DNA of 64,000 nt from JAKIVR01 sp035933635 (GTDB lineage: Archaea > Thermoplasmatota > Thermoplasmata > Lutacidiplasmatales > UBA184): NCBI GenBank assembly GCA_035933635.1, contig DASYYY010000022.1, positions 62,001-126,000 on the forward strand, written 5' to 3'. Shown piece after piece: positions 8,185-15,769 of this stretch; the first letter of the stretch is position 1, and every line of letters starts with the position of its first letter. The notes under the pieces were generated by a model. It saw only the letters and a list, made by a program, of their open reading frames with translations, made no database searches and was not told the DNA's origin. The translations under genes and the position numbers were made by a program.

Positions 8185-8649
8185 TCACTTCACGACGAGG
8201 AACGCGCGCATCGACCCGTGGTAGGTCCCGCAGAACTCGGTGCACTGGATCAGGTACTCGGTCCCCGGGCTCGCCGAGCTCGGAACGGTGAACGCGTAAT
8301 GGTTCGTTCGACCCGGGATCGCATCGATCCGCACGCCCAGGCCCGGAATGTTGAACGAGTGGATGACGTCGGTCGAGGTGACGTTCACCTGGACCACCTC
8401 CCCGGGGTAGGCCCAGAGTGCCCCCCCGCTCGCCGAGTTCGTCGTGGGGTCGTAGGTGACGTTCCAGTCGGTGTGGTTGGCCGGGTAGGCGAACTCCCAG
8501 TACCACTGGTGGCCCGTGACGACCACGTACTCTCCGGGGTTCGCCGGAAGCTGATCGAGGTGGTAGACGAGGACCGTGGAGTAGACCGCCACACCGGCGA
8601 TCAGGCCGACGACGGCGAGCGTCCAGGCGATCTCGAGCCGATTATCCAT
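8185..8649 (-). CDS. coxB: Cytochrome c oxidase subunit II, CuA domain and second membrane helix
   Basis: This 154-residue frame begins MDNRLEIAWTLAVVG, which corresponds to the loop and second membrane helix of subunit II. It continues with TGHQWYWEFAYP, the first CuA ligand in STDVIHSF and the CuA loop CTEFCGTYHGSM. CuA accepts electrons from the external carrier and passes them to subunit I. The first membrane helix of a normal subunit II is missing here and is encoded by the upstream frame, which overlaps this one by 8 bases. The ATG sits inside that overlap, so this is either a split gene translated by coupling or a frameshift. Confidence 0.9.
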   Translation of the reverse strand: MDNRLEIAWTLAVVGLIAGVAVYSTVLVYHLDQLPANPGEYVVVTGHQWYWEFAYPANHTDWNVTYDPTTNSASGGALWAYPGEVVQVNVTSTDVIHSFNIPGLGVRIDAIPGRTNHYAFTVPSSASPGTEYLIQCTEFCGTYHGSMRAFLVVK

Positions 8650-8875
8650 AGTTCCGCCGCCGGGTGTTCGGGTCGCGGTACTTCCAGATCGCGTAGACGA
8701 GGAAGGTGTAGGTGATCAGCGCCCCGCCGACGGAGATTGCGGTCATGGCCCAGACGAGCGGCGAGACCTGCTGGAGGACGCTCTGGCCGTCCGCGGCCGC
8801 CGTACCCGCGAGCGCGAGCGCCCCCAGACCGAGGGTCCCGCCGAGCGCCACGCGACGTAGCCCGTCGGTCCTCAC
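8642..8875 (-). CDS. Cytochrome c oxidase subunit II, N-terminal fragment (signal and first membrane helix)
   Basis: From GTG 8875 this 77-residue protein has a hydrophobic leader (VALGGTLGLGALALAGTAAADG) with an Ala-rich cleavage-like site. A membrane helix ending YTFLVYAIWKYRDPN follows, which is the classic end of subunit II helix 1. It terminates at a TAA eight bases inside the start of the CuA-bearing frame. The joined order (helix 1, short loop, NRLEIAWT, helix 2, CuA) is exactly that of one subunit II. The start was chosen because a TATA-like box lies about 29 bp upstream. Confidence 0.8.
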   Translation of the reverse strand: MRTDGLRRVALGGTLGLGALALAGTAAADGQSVLQQVSPLVWAMTAISVGGALITYTFLVYAIWKYRDPNTRRRNYG

Positions 8876-8891
8876 GCTGAAAATTGTACGG

Positions 8892-8926
8892 CGGTCGGTA
8901 CATATTCCGTAGGTTCGTATCGACCG
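8892..8926. repeat. Imperfect inverted repeat around the subunit II promoter
   Basis: The arm cggtcggta at 8892-8900 is matched by tatcgaccg at 8918-8926, eight of nine positions complementary, separated by 17 bases that hold the TATA-like box. This layout is typical of an operator, although chance occurrence in GC-rich DNA cannot be excluded. Confidence 0.35.
8899..8909 (-). promoter_or_regulatory. TATA-like box for the cytochrome oxidase subunit II genes
   Basis: On the minus strand the sequence GGAATATGTAC lies about 29 bp before the GTG at 8875. It sits in the spacer of an imperfect inverted repeat (8892-8926). Confidence 0.45.
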
Positions 8927-9116
8927 ACGGCTGCCACGCACCGGCGCCGGCGGAGATATTCCTTCCGGCAGGCATCACGACCGGGGAGACTCCGACCGCG
9001 AGTCGGATCGGACCGGCCGTGTCCTGCTCCGGGGCAGGCCGGCGACCGCGGCCCGATACTTACGGAGGGGGTTTGAAGCACGCATCGGTCGGGGCGACGG
9101 TTCCCCTCGTAGGGCG

Positions 9117-9809
9117 ATGTCGGGCCAGGTACACACAATTCGCCGACACCGGGGGATCGCCGCGCTCTTGCTGGCTGCGGCGATGGTGCTGATACCGGTG
9201 GCCGCCACCTTGCAGGGGAGCTCGGCGGCTCCGGTGCGTGGCCAGGCCTCCGAAAGCGTCACCGTGACCGTGGGGACCGCCTTCGCGTTCTCGCCGTCGA
9301 GCTTCGAGGTCACGCCCGGCGACACCATCACCCTCACCGTCGAGAACCTCGACAGCGCGCAACACACCTTCACCCTCTCGAGCGTCACGAACTATTCGTT
9401 CACCTCTTCGAACACCACCACCGACCTCGCGAACTTCTTCACCGCGCATCCACCGCTCGTCTACGTCAACGTCAACGCGACGCCGGGATGGAAGCAGACG
9501 GTCACCTTCACCGCCCCCCGGCTCGGGACCTACGAGTACGTCTGCGAGGTGCCCGGCCACTTCCAGGCCGGGATGTGGGGATTGATGGGCTCCGGAGTCT
9601 CCGTCGGTCCCCCGCCCGGACCCGGGCTGCCGTTCGGCTTGTACATCATCGCGGGCGTCATCGTTATCCTCGTGGTGGTCGCCATCGTCCTCGGTTTCGT
9701 GGTGGGCAAGCGCGAAGGGGCGAAGTACGAGATGCCGCCCGAGCGGCTCGGCTATCCCGAGCCCTCGCCCTCGAACCCGCCCAGCGGACCCGGATCGCCT
9801 CCCCACTAG
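9117..9809 (+). CDS. Membrane-anchored single-domain cupredoxin
   Basis: The 230-residue protein has an Arg-rich N-terminus, a signal helix (residues 12-40), one cupredoxin domain (about 45-160) and a C-terminal helix (about 168-195) followed by a charged Pro-rich tail. Type 1 copper ligands are His in AQHTFTL and Cys, His and Met in YVCEVPGHFQAGM. It is divergent from the oxidase subunit II genes and resembles the second domain of the cupredoxin at 6.9-7.9 kb. It is probably an external electron carrier between the Rieske/cytochrome b complex and the oxidase, a role inferred from context. Confidence 0.85.
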   Translation: MSGQVHTIRRHRGIAALLLAAAMVLIPVAATLQGSSAAPVRGQASESVTVTVGTAFAFSPSSFEVTPGDTITLTVENLDSAQHTFTLSSVTNYSFTSSNTTTDLANFFTAHPPLVYVNVNATPGWKQTVTFTAPRLGTYEYVCEVPGHFQAGMWGLMGSGVSVGPPPGPGLPFGLYIIAGVIVILVVVAIVLGFVVGKREGAKYEMPPERLGYPEPSPSNPPSGPGSPPH

Positions 9810-9902
9810 GAGCCCCCTGCTCCCGTCGGCGGGGAGGCGAACCTCTAAGAAGGGGGAAGGACTGGAACCTACGAGCCTTGTAAGAGGTTCGGCGGAACCG
9901 GA

Positions 9903-10943
9903 ATGGCATATGTCACGCCCAGCAGAGAGCGCCGCGTCCTGAAGGCCGGCCACTCGTCGATCGCCGTCACGCTCCCCAAGCCCTGGGCGGAAGCGATGAA
10001 CCTGCGACCCGGCGACATCGTCGTCTTCGACCAGAACGACGACGGCACGCTCTATCTCAAGCCCGCGCCCACCGCCGCCAGCGGGGTGCCCGGCAGCCCG
10101 TACCTGGTCCAGGCCCGCGCCTTCGAGGCGCCCGGCGTCCTCACCCGGCTCGTCGAGGGTGCCTACCGCGTTGGACACGATGCCATCGAGATCCGGGCCG
10201 AACTCCCGCTCGCCGCGGAGCGGTTCGAAGAACTCCAGGCCGTGGCGCGGGGATTGCTCGGCGTCTCGATCGTCGCCCAGGAGTCGAACCGGGTCGTTCT
10301 GCAGAACTTCATCGACCCGTCGAAGTACGGCCTGCCGCAGCTCGTCCAGCGCATGAAAATGATCCTCATCGCGTTCCTCGATGAATCGGAGGATATTGTC
10401 CGGCGCCGCGCGCACTCCAAGCGGCTGCCCTCGCTGCAGGAGGAGACCCACAAGGTGCTCTCCCTGCTCATCCGGCAGCTCTTCCTCGCCAGCCGAGATT
10501 GGTCGCTCGCCCGACGCATCGGAAGCCCCGACCCCCGCCAGCTCCTGGAATGGCGCGTCGTGGTCCAGTCGCTGGAGGAGCTCGGCGAGCTTCTCGGGCG
10601 GATCGCCACCGAGCTCAACCGGGCGCCCGCTTCCTTCCGGGCCGGCAGCGCCATCCTCGAGCCTCTCCTCGGAGATCTGCGCTCGCACCTGAAGGTCGTC
10701 GTCGAAGCGCTCATGCGGCCCTCCCTCCAGGGCGGGTGCGAAGCACACGGGAGCACCCTGCGGCTCCGCGAGACGATCTCGGAGAGCGCCCCTCAGTGGG
10801 CCTCGACCTCGGACCGGCACCGGCGGACGGCGATCTGTCATTCCCTTGAACGCGGCGCGGCCTGCCTGACCACCCTCGCCTCGGTGGCCATCGACCGCGC
10901 GGTGGCCGTCGGAAGCGAGACGGTCCTGATCGAGACGGGTTAA
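9903..10943 (+). CDS. AbrB-PhoU-like phosphate/metal uptake regulator
   Basis: The 346-residue protein begins with a SpoVT/AbrB DNA-binding fold (about residues 8-50; LKAGHSSIAVTLPKPW and LRPGDIVVF). An all-helical region that resembles PhoU domains follows (about 90-340). Archaeal proteins with this order regulate phosphate uptake or bind metals. No pst genes are nearby, so the regulated genes are unknown. It lies between a cupredoxin and the Tat genes but has its own upstream gap. Confidence 0.72.
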   Translation: MAYVTPSRERRVLKAGHSSIAVTLPKPWAEAMNLRPGDIVVFDQNDDGTLYLKPAPTAASGVPGSPYLVQARAFEAPGVLTRLVEGAYRVGHDAIEIRAELPLAAERFEELQAVARGLLGVSIVAQESNRVVLQNFIDPSKYGLPQLVQRMKMILIAFLDESEDIVRRRAHSKRLPSLQEETHKVLSLLIRQLFLASRDWSLARRIGSPDPRQLLEWRVVVQSLEELGELLGRIATELNRAPASFRAGSAILEPLLGDLRSHLKVVVEALMRPSLQGGCEAHGSTLRLRETISESAPQWASTSDRHRRTAICHSLERGAACLTTLASVAIDRAVAVGSETVLIETG

Positions 10944-11143
10944 CCGCGAGCACACCGGGCGGGCGCCCGAGGCCCGGGCGCCCTCATCGGTCGCGCTCGA
11001 CCGGTCTCGCGCGAAGCTCCAAGGGTCGGAGACGAGGGCGCTGGCCGGTCCGCAACGACCCACCCGCGCGCGCGCCCCCGTCCACCCTTGAAATAGTGCG
11101 AGTACGAACGATGCAGACAAGTCGCACCCTCCCGTACGAACCG

Positions 11144-11150
11144 CATATTC
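11144..11150 (+). promoter_or_regulatory. TATA-like box of the Tat/respiratory gene cluster
   Basis: The element catattc lies about 35 bp before the tatA ATG at 11182. It probably drives tatA and perhaps the following cytochrome b and oxidase genes. Confidence 0.35.
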
Positions 11151-11181
11151 CCGACGAGCCGGCTCCTCGGCGAGAGGACCG

Positions 11182-11388
11182 ATGTTCGACAGTATCGATG
11201 ATTGGCTGATCATCGCCGTGGTCGTGGCCATTCTGTTCTACGGCTCGAGCAAGATCCCGCAGCTCGCCCACAGCCTCGGCCGAGCGACCGGGGAGTTCAA
11301 GAAGGGCCGGCTCGAGGTCGAGAAGGAGATCCGCCGAGAGAACGCCACCCCCGCCCCGTCGGGGACCCCGGATTCCGCGCCCCACTAG
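11182..11388 (+). CDS. tatA: Sec-independent translocase TatA
   Basis: This 68-residue protein has a short N-terminal membrane helix (DDWLIIAVVVAILFYG). The TatA hinge and amphipathic helix follow (SSKIPQLAHSLGRATGEFKKG), then a charged Pro-rich tail. TatA forms the pore-like assembly that moves folded proteins with twin-arginine signals across the membrane. TatC is encoded next, 101 bases on. The Rieske protein encoded three genes after TatC is the likely main cargo. Confidence 0.9.
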   Translation: MFDSIDDWLIIAVVVAILFYGSSKIPQLAHSLGRATGEFKKGRLEVEKEIRRENATPAPSGTPDSAPH

Positions 11389-11489
11389 GGCCGCGCCCGT
11401 GCTCCGCGGCCATGCGGTCGTACCCGTCCCCGGGTCCGGGGAGGACCCTCGGACGGTACGCCCGGTCCTCGCACCCATCGGAGTGAGCC

Positions 11490-12314
11490 GTGGGCGACCT
11501 GGACCGGATCTTGCACATCGTCTCGGAGCTGCGGCGTCGCCTGATCCGGATCGCGATCGTCCTCGTGCCGATCTTCGCCTTCACGATCACCTTCCAGCTT
11601 CGGCCCTTCGACCTCCAGCTGGGCGGAGTGTCGATCCCGTTCGCCTACCCCTACCCGAACTTCTTCTACAACGTCACGGCCCAGGTCTTCCAGGCGATGC
11701 GGGGGCTGCTGCCTCCGGGCGTGCAACTGCTCAATCTCAAGGTCGGCGACTCGGTGATGGTCCAGGTCGAGATCGGCGCGCTGCTGACGCTGATCGTCGG
11801 GATGCCGTGGATCGCCCACGAGGTCGGGGCGTTCCTGGTGCCGGCGCTGCGCCAGAACGAGCGCCAGCTCCTTCGCCAGATCGGGATTCCCGCGACGATC
11901 CTGTTCGTGATCGGAACCGCGATCGGTCTCCTGGTGTTCACGCCGTTCACCTACCGTTTCCTCTTCCTGTACGTCAACGCGCTCGGCCTCGTCCCGGTGC
12001 TGGGCGTCCAGGACTTCGTGACGTTCACCCTGCTGTACACGCTCGCGTTCGGTGTCGTCTTCGAGCTGCCGGTGTTCATCTACGCGCTGACCCGGCTCGG
12101 CGTGGTGCAGGCGAAGACCTGGCGCAAGCACTGGCGCGGTGCGGTGATCGGCGCGCTGGTCTTCGGGATGGTCGTCACCCCGGACAACTCGGGGGTCACG
12201 ATGCTGCTCGTGGCCTCGCCGATGATCGCGCTCTACTTCGGCGGCGCCTTCTTCGCGGGCCGCTGGGAGCGCCACAAGGAGCCGAACGCGCCCCGTGGCG
12301 CGCTGCCGGGGTGA
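11490..12314 (+). CDS. tatC: Sec-independent translocase TatC
   Basis: The 274-residue integral membrane protein has the TatC layout of six membrane helices, with the N-terminal ELRRRLIRIAI motif and the conserved helix-3/4 region (FELPVFIYALTRLGVV). TatC is the receptor for twin-arginine signal peptides. The loop after helix 1 is longer than in short bacterial TatC. The start is the GTG at 11490 with a GGAGTGA element just before it. The stop overlaps the ribosome-binding region of the TatA-like gene. Confidence 0.92.
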   Translation: MGDLDRILHIVSELRRRLIRIAIVLVPIFAFTITFQLRPFDLQLGGVSIPFAYPYPNFFYNVTAQVFQAMRGLLPPGVQLLNLKVGDSVMVQVEIGALLTLIVGMPWIAHEVGAFLVPALRQNERQLLRQIGIPATILFVIGTAIGLLVFTPFTYRFLFLYVNALGLVPVLGVQDFVTFTLLYTLAFGVVFELPVFIYALTRLGVVQAKTWRKHWRGAVIGALVFGMVVTPDNSGVTMLLVASPMIALYFGGAFFAGRWERHKEPNAPRGALPG

Positions 12315-12320
12315 ACTGAA

Positions 12321-12719
12321 CTGGCGCTCTTTTCGGACATCGACTGGCTCGTGATCCTGGGGGTCGCCGCTTTCCTTCTCATGGGCGGGCAGGGAGCCCC
12401 GTTCGTCCGCCAGCTCGGTCGACTGTACGGTCGCGCGATGAAGCTCAAGAACGAGCTCCTGAACGAGGTCACGGCATCGGCCGGCCTTCCCCCCAACTCC
12501 GTCGGTTCCTCCGCCTCCATCCGCTCCGCGCTCCTCGGCGTCGATGAACCGCCGGCATCCCTCCCGCCCAGCGGCGCGGGATACCCCGGCATCGTCACGC
12601 GGGCGGCACCGCTCAACCTGGGCTCGGTCGAAACGCTCGCCTACGGCTCCGCGATGGGCCCGGGGACCTGGTCGATCGCGCTGACGTCCTCCCCGGGAGA
12701 GGTGGTGCGTCTCCGATGA
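12321..12719 (+). CDS. TatA/TatB-like protein with an apparent CTG start
   Basis: The protein reads (M)ALFSDIDWLVILGVAAFLLM, a TatA-type membrane helix. A hinge with GAPFVRQLGRLYGRAMKLKNEL and a disordered Ser/Pro tail of about 85 residues follow. No ATG, GTG or TTG lies upstream of the helix in this frame. A CTG at 12321 sits six bases after GGGGTGA, a good ribosome-binding match, so CTG initiation is proposed. A GTG at 12351 would cut off part of the helix. The gene lies between tatC and the Rieske genes and overlaps the next one by ATGA. Confidence 0.68.
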   Translation: MALFSDIDWLVILGVAAFLLMGGQGAPFVRQLGRLYGRAMKLKNELLNEVTASAGLPPNSVGSSASIRSALLGVDEPPASLPPSGAGYPGIVTRAAPLNLGSVETLAYGSAMGPGTWSIALTSSPGEVVRLR

Positions 12720-12901
12720 GCCTGTCCATCGACGACGAGCTGACGCTCGTCGAGGTCCTGGTCATCCTCCTCGGGATCGCGATCACCTGGGTCGTCTTCT
12801 ACCACAGCGACGAGGCCGAGCTGCCCGGCGACGCCAAGATCCCCGACCCGGCCCAGCCCGAGGACCCCAACCGCTTCCCCGAGGGGAGGACGCTGCGATG
12901 A
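12716..12901 (+). CDS. Small single-helix membrane protein of the respiratory cluster
   Basis: This 61-residue protein has one hydrophobic helix (VEVLVILLGIAITWVVFY, about residues 12-30). A hydrophilic tail rich in Asp and Pro follows. It overlaps its neighbours by ATGA at both ends, between the TatA-like gene and the Rieske gene. It is probably a small subunit or assembly factor of the Rieske/cytochrome b complex. No family is recognised. Confidence 0.6.
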   Translation: MSLSIDDELTLVEVLVILLGIAITWVVFYHSDEAELPGDAKIPDPAQPEDPNRFPEGRTLR

Positions 12902-13737
12902 ACCCGGAGCCCGAGGCCTTCCGGTCGTTCCCGTTCGTCCCGGCGTTCACGGCGCGCTACCCGATCGGCCAGACCTATCGGGTCGCGTCGGTCCCTCGGA
13001 AGGTCGCCGGCGCCAGTCCTCCCGGCGGGTCGAGCACCGACGTCGACGAGACCAAGCGCAACCTGCTCAAGCTCGCCGTCGTGGCCGGGGTCGTCGGCGC
13101 CGCCGGGGGCGGTCTGGTGGGGGCCTCCCTGCAGTATGTCGGTCAACCGCCGATCGTCGGGCTTTCCTCCTACCCGAAGGTCGCCCTCGTCGACCTCGAC
13201 GGTTCGCCGCTGACCGCGACGAAGGTCATGAGCGAGTACAGCGTCGAGACTCCCGACGTCATCACCTTCAACTACCCGCTCCGCAACGAGCCGAACTTCC
13301 TGCTGAACCTCGCGCCGCCCGCCGGCGGTTCCGGCGGCGCGACCAACGTCAAGGGAGGCGTCGGTCCGAAGAACTCCATCGTCGCCTTCAGCGCCATCTG
13401 CCAGCACCTCGGCTGTCCGGCGCCGGCGCTGTCGTACTATCCCCCCAAGACGTGCAGCCGTAGCTTCGGAAACCTCGACTTCTACATCCACTGCAGCTGC
13501 CACGGCTCGACCTACGATGTCTCGAACGGCGCCTCGAACCTGACCGGGCCCGCGGTCCTGCCACTGCCCCAGGTCACCCTCGAGTGGAACGCCTCCGACG
13601 ACACGATCTCGGCGATCGGCGAGACCGGACCGCCGGTCAACGGCCACCTCAACACCCTCCAGGGCGACTACGGCGTAAGCTCGACCTCGCAGCTCGAGAA
13701 GCAGTCGCCGATCATCCTCTGCGAGTTCGGTACCTAG
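12898..13737 (+). CDS. Rieske iron-sulfur protein of the quinol oxidase/bc-type complex
   Basis: The 279-residue protein has an N-terminal soluble arm and a KRNLLKLAVVAGVVGAAGG segment (about 58-85) that serves as a membrane anchor with a Lys-Arg variant of the Tat motif. The Rieske domain has the 2Fe-2S boxes CQHLGC and CSCHGS near residues 167 and 200. Box cysteines that form the disulfide are present. It transfers electrons from quinol. Cytochrome b follows and Tat genes precede, fitting Tat-dependent export. Confidence 0.92.
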   Translation: MNPEPEAFRSFPFVPAFTARYPIGQTYRVASVPRKVAGASPPGGSSTDVDETKRNLLKLAVVAGVVGAAGGGLVGASLQYVGQPPIVGLSSYPKVALVDLDGSPLTATKVMSEYSVETPDVITFNYPLRNEPNFLLNLAPPAGGSGGATNVKGGVGPKNSIVAFSAICQHLGCPAPALSYYPPKTCSRSFGNLDFYIHCSCHGSTYDVSNGASNLTGPAVLPLPQVTLEWNASDDTISAIGETGPPVNGHLNTLQGDYGVSSTSQLEKQSPIILCEFGT

Positions 13738-13747
13738 GGGGTGCGGT

Positions 13748-15115
13748 ACGCTCGGACGTCAGTTCAACCGGTCCCTGAACCGCACCTGGGGGTTCATCGA
13801 GGACCGCGCGGGGATCCCGAAGTGGGCGCTCCGCCCGCAACCGGACTTCACGTTCAAGCCGTCGTACTGGACCGGCGCCTTCGTCGCCAACGCGTTCCTC
13901 TACCAGGTCGTCTCCGGGCTCCTCCTACTGCTGTACTACCAGCCGAGCGTGAATCCGACCTACACGCTCTGCGGCCAGGCCGCGGGGGCATTGTCGAGCT
14001 CGCCGGCGGCGTGGTGCTCGACGTACTACATCATCAATTCCTTGCCGATGGGCTCGATCCTGCTCTCGAGCCACCTCTACGGCGCCTACGCGATGATCTT
14101 CCTGATGTTCATCCACTTCTTCCGGGGTTACTACCTCGGCGTCTACAAGGCCCCCCGCGAATTCTCGTGGATGGTCGGGACCCTGCTCATGCTGATGACC
14201 CTCGGCATGGGGTTCACCGGCTACCTGCTCCCCTACACCCAGCTGTCCTACAATGCGACGAACGTCGGCCTGGTACTGGCGCTGCGGCTGCCCACGGCCG
14301 GTCCGCTCCTGGGGCCGTTCATCCTCGCCGACGGCACCGGCCAGGGGCTACTGTCGAGGATGTTCGCCGCCCACGTGCTGCTCATCCCGTTGGCGCTGGG
14401 CGCGCTCCTCTACGCGCACATCGCCCTGTTCGAATCGCACGGGATCGCCCCGCCCGCCGGTTCCGACCCGCTCCAGCGGCGGCGGTTCAACGAGCACGAG
14501 GACAAGAAGGGGGTCCCGTTCTGGCCGCACATCTTCTTCTACATCACGAAGTGGGCGCTGTTGTACATCGGGCTACTGCTCGGCATCGCCGCGCTGTGGC
14601 CGTGGCAGCTCCCGACCTACGTCGGGAACGTCGCCGCCGCCGGGGGCGTCACCGAGCCGGATTGGTACTTCCTGTGGGTGTTCAAGCTCGTGGACTTCGC
14701 GGGCGTCACGCCGGTCATCGCCGTGGCCGCGACCAACGTGATCTTGCTCTTCGTGCTCTTCCTGCCGTTCCTCGACCGCTCCAAGCGCACGCACCCGCGC
14801 GACCGGCCGCTGTTCCTGATCATCGGGAACTTCCTGCTCGGGTTCTTCATCATGATGACCGTCTGGGGCGGACTGACCCCCGGCCTGCAGATCCCCGTGC
14901 AGGACGTCGCGCTGCGTTTGGCCCCGATCTTCCTCGTCAACCTGGTCGTCGTCTGGCTGTTCTACTGGCGGTACCAGAAGAGCTACCGCGCACGGCTCGA
15001 AGCGCGGGAGCGCTCGCTCCGATTGCCCGGGATCTACGGCGCCGGTAGCGCGGGCGGCGGCCCCGCCGGTCCGGTCCCCGCCGGCGTGACGGCTACCCCG
15101 GGGCCCGGCCGATGA
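13748..15115 (+). CDS. Cytochrome b (b6/bc1 type), start unclear
   Basis: The frame encodes about 455 residues with eight or nine membrane helices. Heme ligands are paired His in SHLYGAYAMIFLMFIH (spacing 13) and in the HVLLIPL...YAH helix (spacing 14). The quinol-site motif reads EPDWYFLW instead of PEWY. Sequence homologous to cytochrome b (QFNRSLNRTWGFIEDR, then helix 1) begins before the first GTG in this frame at 13949, and no ATG, GTG or TTG precedes it. The start given here is a near-cognate ACG after a GGGGGTG element. A CTG at 13775 or a one-base indel after the GTG at 13741 are alternatives. Confidence 0.88.
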   Translation, partial: TLGRQFNRSLNRTWGFIEDRAGIPKWALRPQPDFTFKPSYWTGAFVANAFLYQVVSGLLLLLYYQPSVNPTYTLCGQAAGALSSSPAAWCSTYYIINSLPMGSILLSSHLYGAYAMIFLMFIHFFRGYYLGVYKAPREFSWMVGTLLMLMTLGMGFTGYLLPYTQLSYNATNVGLVLALRLPTAGPLLGPFILADGTGQGLLSRMFAAHVLLIPLALGALLYAHIALFESHGIAPPAGSDPLQRRRFNEHEDKKGVPFWPHIFFYITKWALLYIGLLLGIAALWPWQLPTYVGNVAAAGGVTEPDWYFLWVFKLVDFAGVTPVIAVAATNVILLFVLFLPFLDRSKRTHPRDRPLFLIIGNFLLGFFIMMTVWGGLTPGLQIPVQDVALRLAPIFLVNLVVVWLFYWRYQKSYRARLEARERSLRLPGIYGAGSAGGGPAGPVPAGVTATPGPGR

Positions 15116-15381
15116 CGAAGGGTGCGGCCGCCCCGCCCTACAAGACCGGCGTCATCTGGGCCGTGCTCAGCGTGCTCTTGCTCATCGGCACGGCCGCGGC
15201 GGCGTTCGTCGTCTGGGGACTGACCGACGCGTTCAGTACGCACCGGTATCTCTTGGACGCGGTCGCGATGATCGTCGGAGGGTCGGTCGCGGTCTACGTC
15301 GGATTGATGATCGCGGGCGTCCTCTACCGGATCGATCGGCTCCGCGGCGTGCCCCACCGGAGGATCGAGCTCTTTGAGTGA
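15112..15381 (+). CDS. Two-helix membrane protein of the respiratory cluster
   Basis: This 89-residue protein has two membrane helices (about residues 13-36 and 48-72) and a short basic C-terminus. It overlaps cytochrome b by ATGA and the next gene by eight bases. It is likely a small oxidase or cytochrome b complex subunit. It resembles no named family by eye, and its function is inferred from position only. Confidence 0.62.
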   Translation: MTKGAAAPPYKTGVIWAVLSVLLLIGTAAAAFVVWGLTDAFSTHRYLLDAVAMIVGGSVAVYVGLMIAGVLYRIDRLRGVPHRRIELFE

Positions 15382-15760
15382 CGCCGCGCTCCCGGAGCTG
15401 TCACTACGCGACCTGCGCGAGCTGCAGTCGCGCGTGCTGTCGCTGTACCTGGCGGTGATCATCATCGCCTTCGTCGCGATCGGGATCCTCCTCGCCTACG
15501 TCATCGGCCTCGGTCCGCTCGTCGGCCCGGGCGTCGAGCAGTCGTTCGGCATCGCCGTCTCGATGATGTTCCTGCTGGGCGCGCTGCTCGCCCACGTCAT
15601 GGACCGCGCCTACCGCGAGTGGCCGCTCGGCCGCCGCATCCACACCCACGCCGGGCCGCCGGTGACCGACCTCACCGTGGCCGGTGCGCTGCGCATCCTG
15701 GTCATCCTCGGCGCTGCCATCGCCGTCGCCTACGTCGTCTACGGAGTGATCACCTCCTAG
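15374..15760 (+). CDS. Three-helix membrane protein of the respiratory cluster
   Basis: From TTG 15374 the 128-residue protein has an N-terminal acidic/Leu-rich helix, two central membrane helices (about 25-50 and 58-82) and a C-terminal helix (about 105-126). A charged loop HVMDRAYREWPLGRR separates the last two. It sits directly before subunit I (9 bases). Small accessory subunits are common in archaeal oxidases. It is not subunit III, which has seven helices. Confidence 0.62.
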   Translation: MSDAALPELSLRDLRELQSRVLSLYLAVIIIAFVAIGILLAYVIGLGPLVGPGVEQSFGIAVSMMFLLGALLAHVMDRAYREWPLGRRIHTHAGPPVTDLTVAGALRILVILGAAIAVAYVVYGVITS

Positions 15761-15769
15761 GGGAGCCCG

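Noticed and set aside
9060..11231. Long minus-strand frame across the cupredoxin and AbrB-PhoU genes
   Set aside because: It crosses gene boundaries and promoters on the other strand, and its composition is Arg/Gly-rich without motifs.
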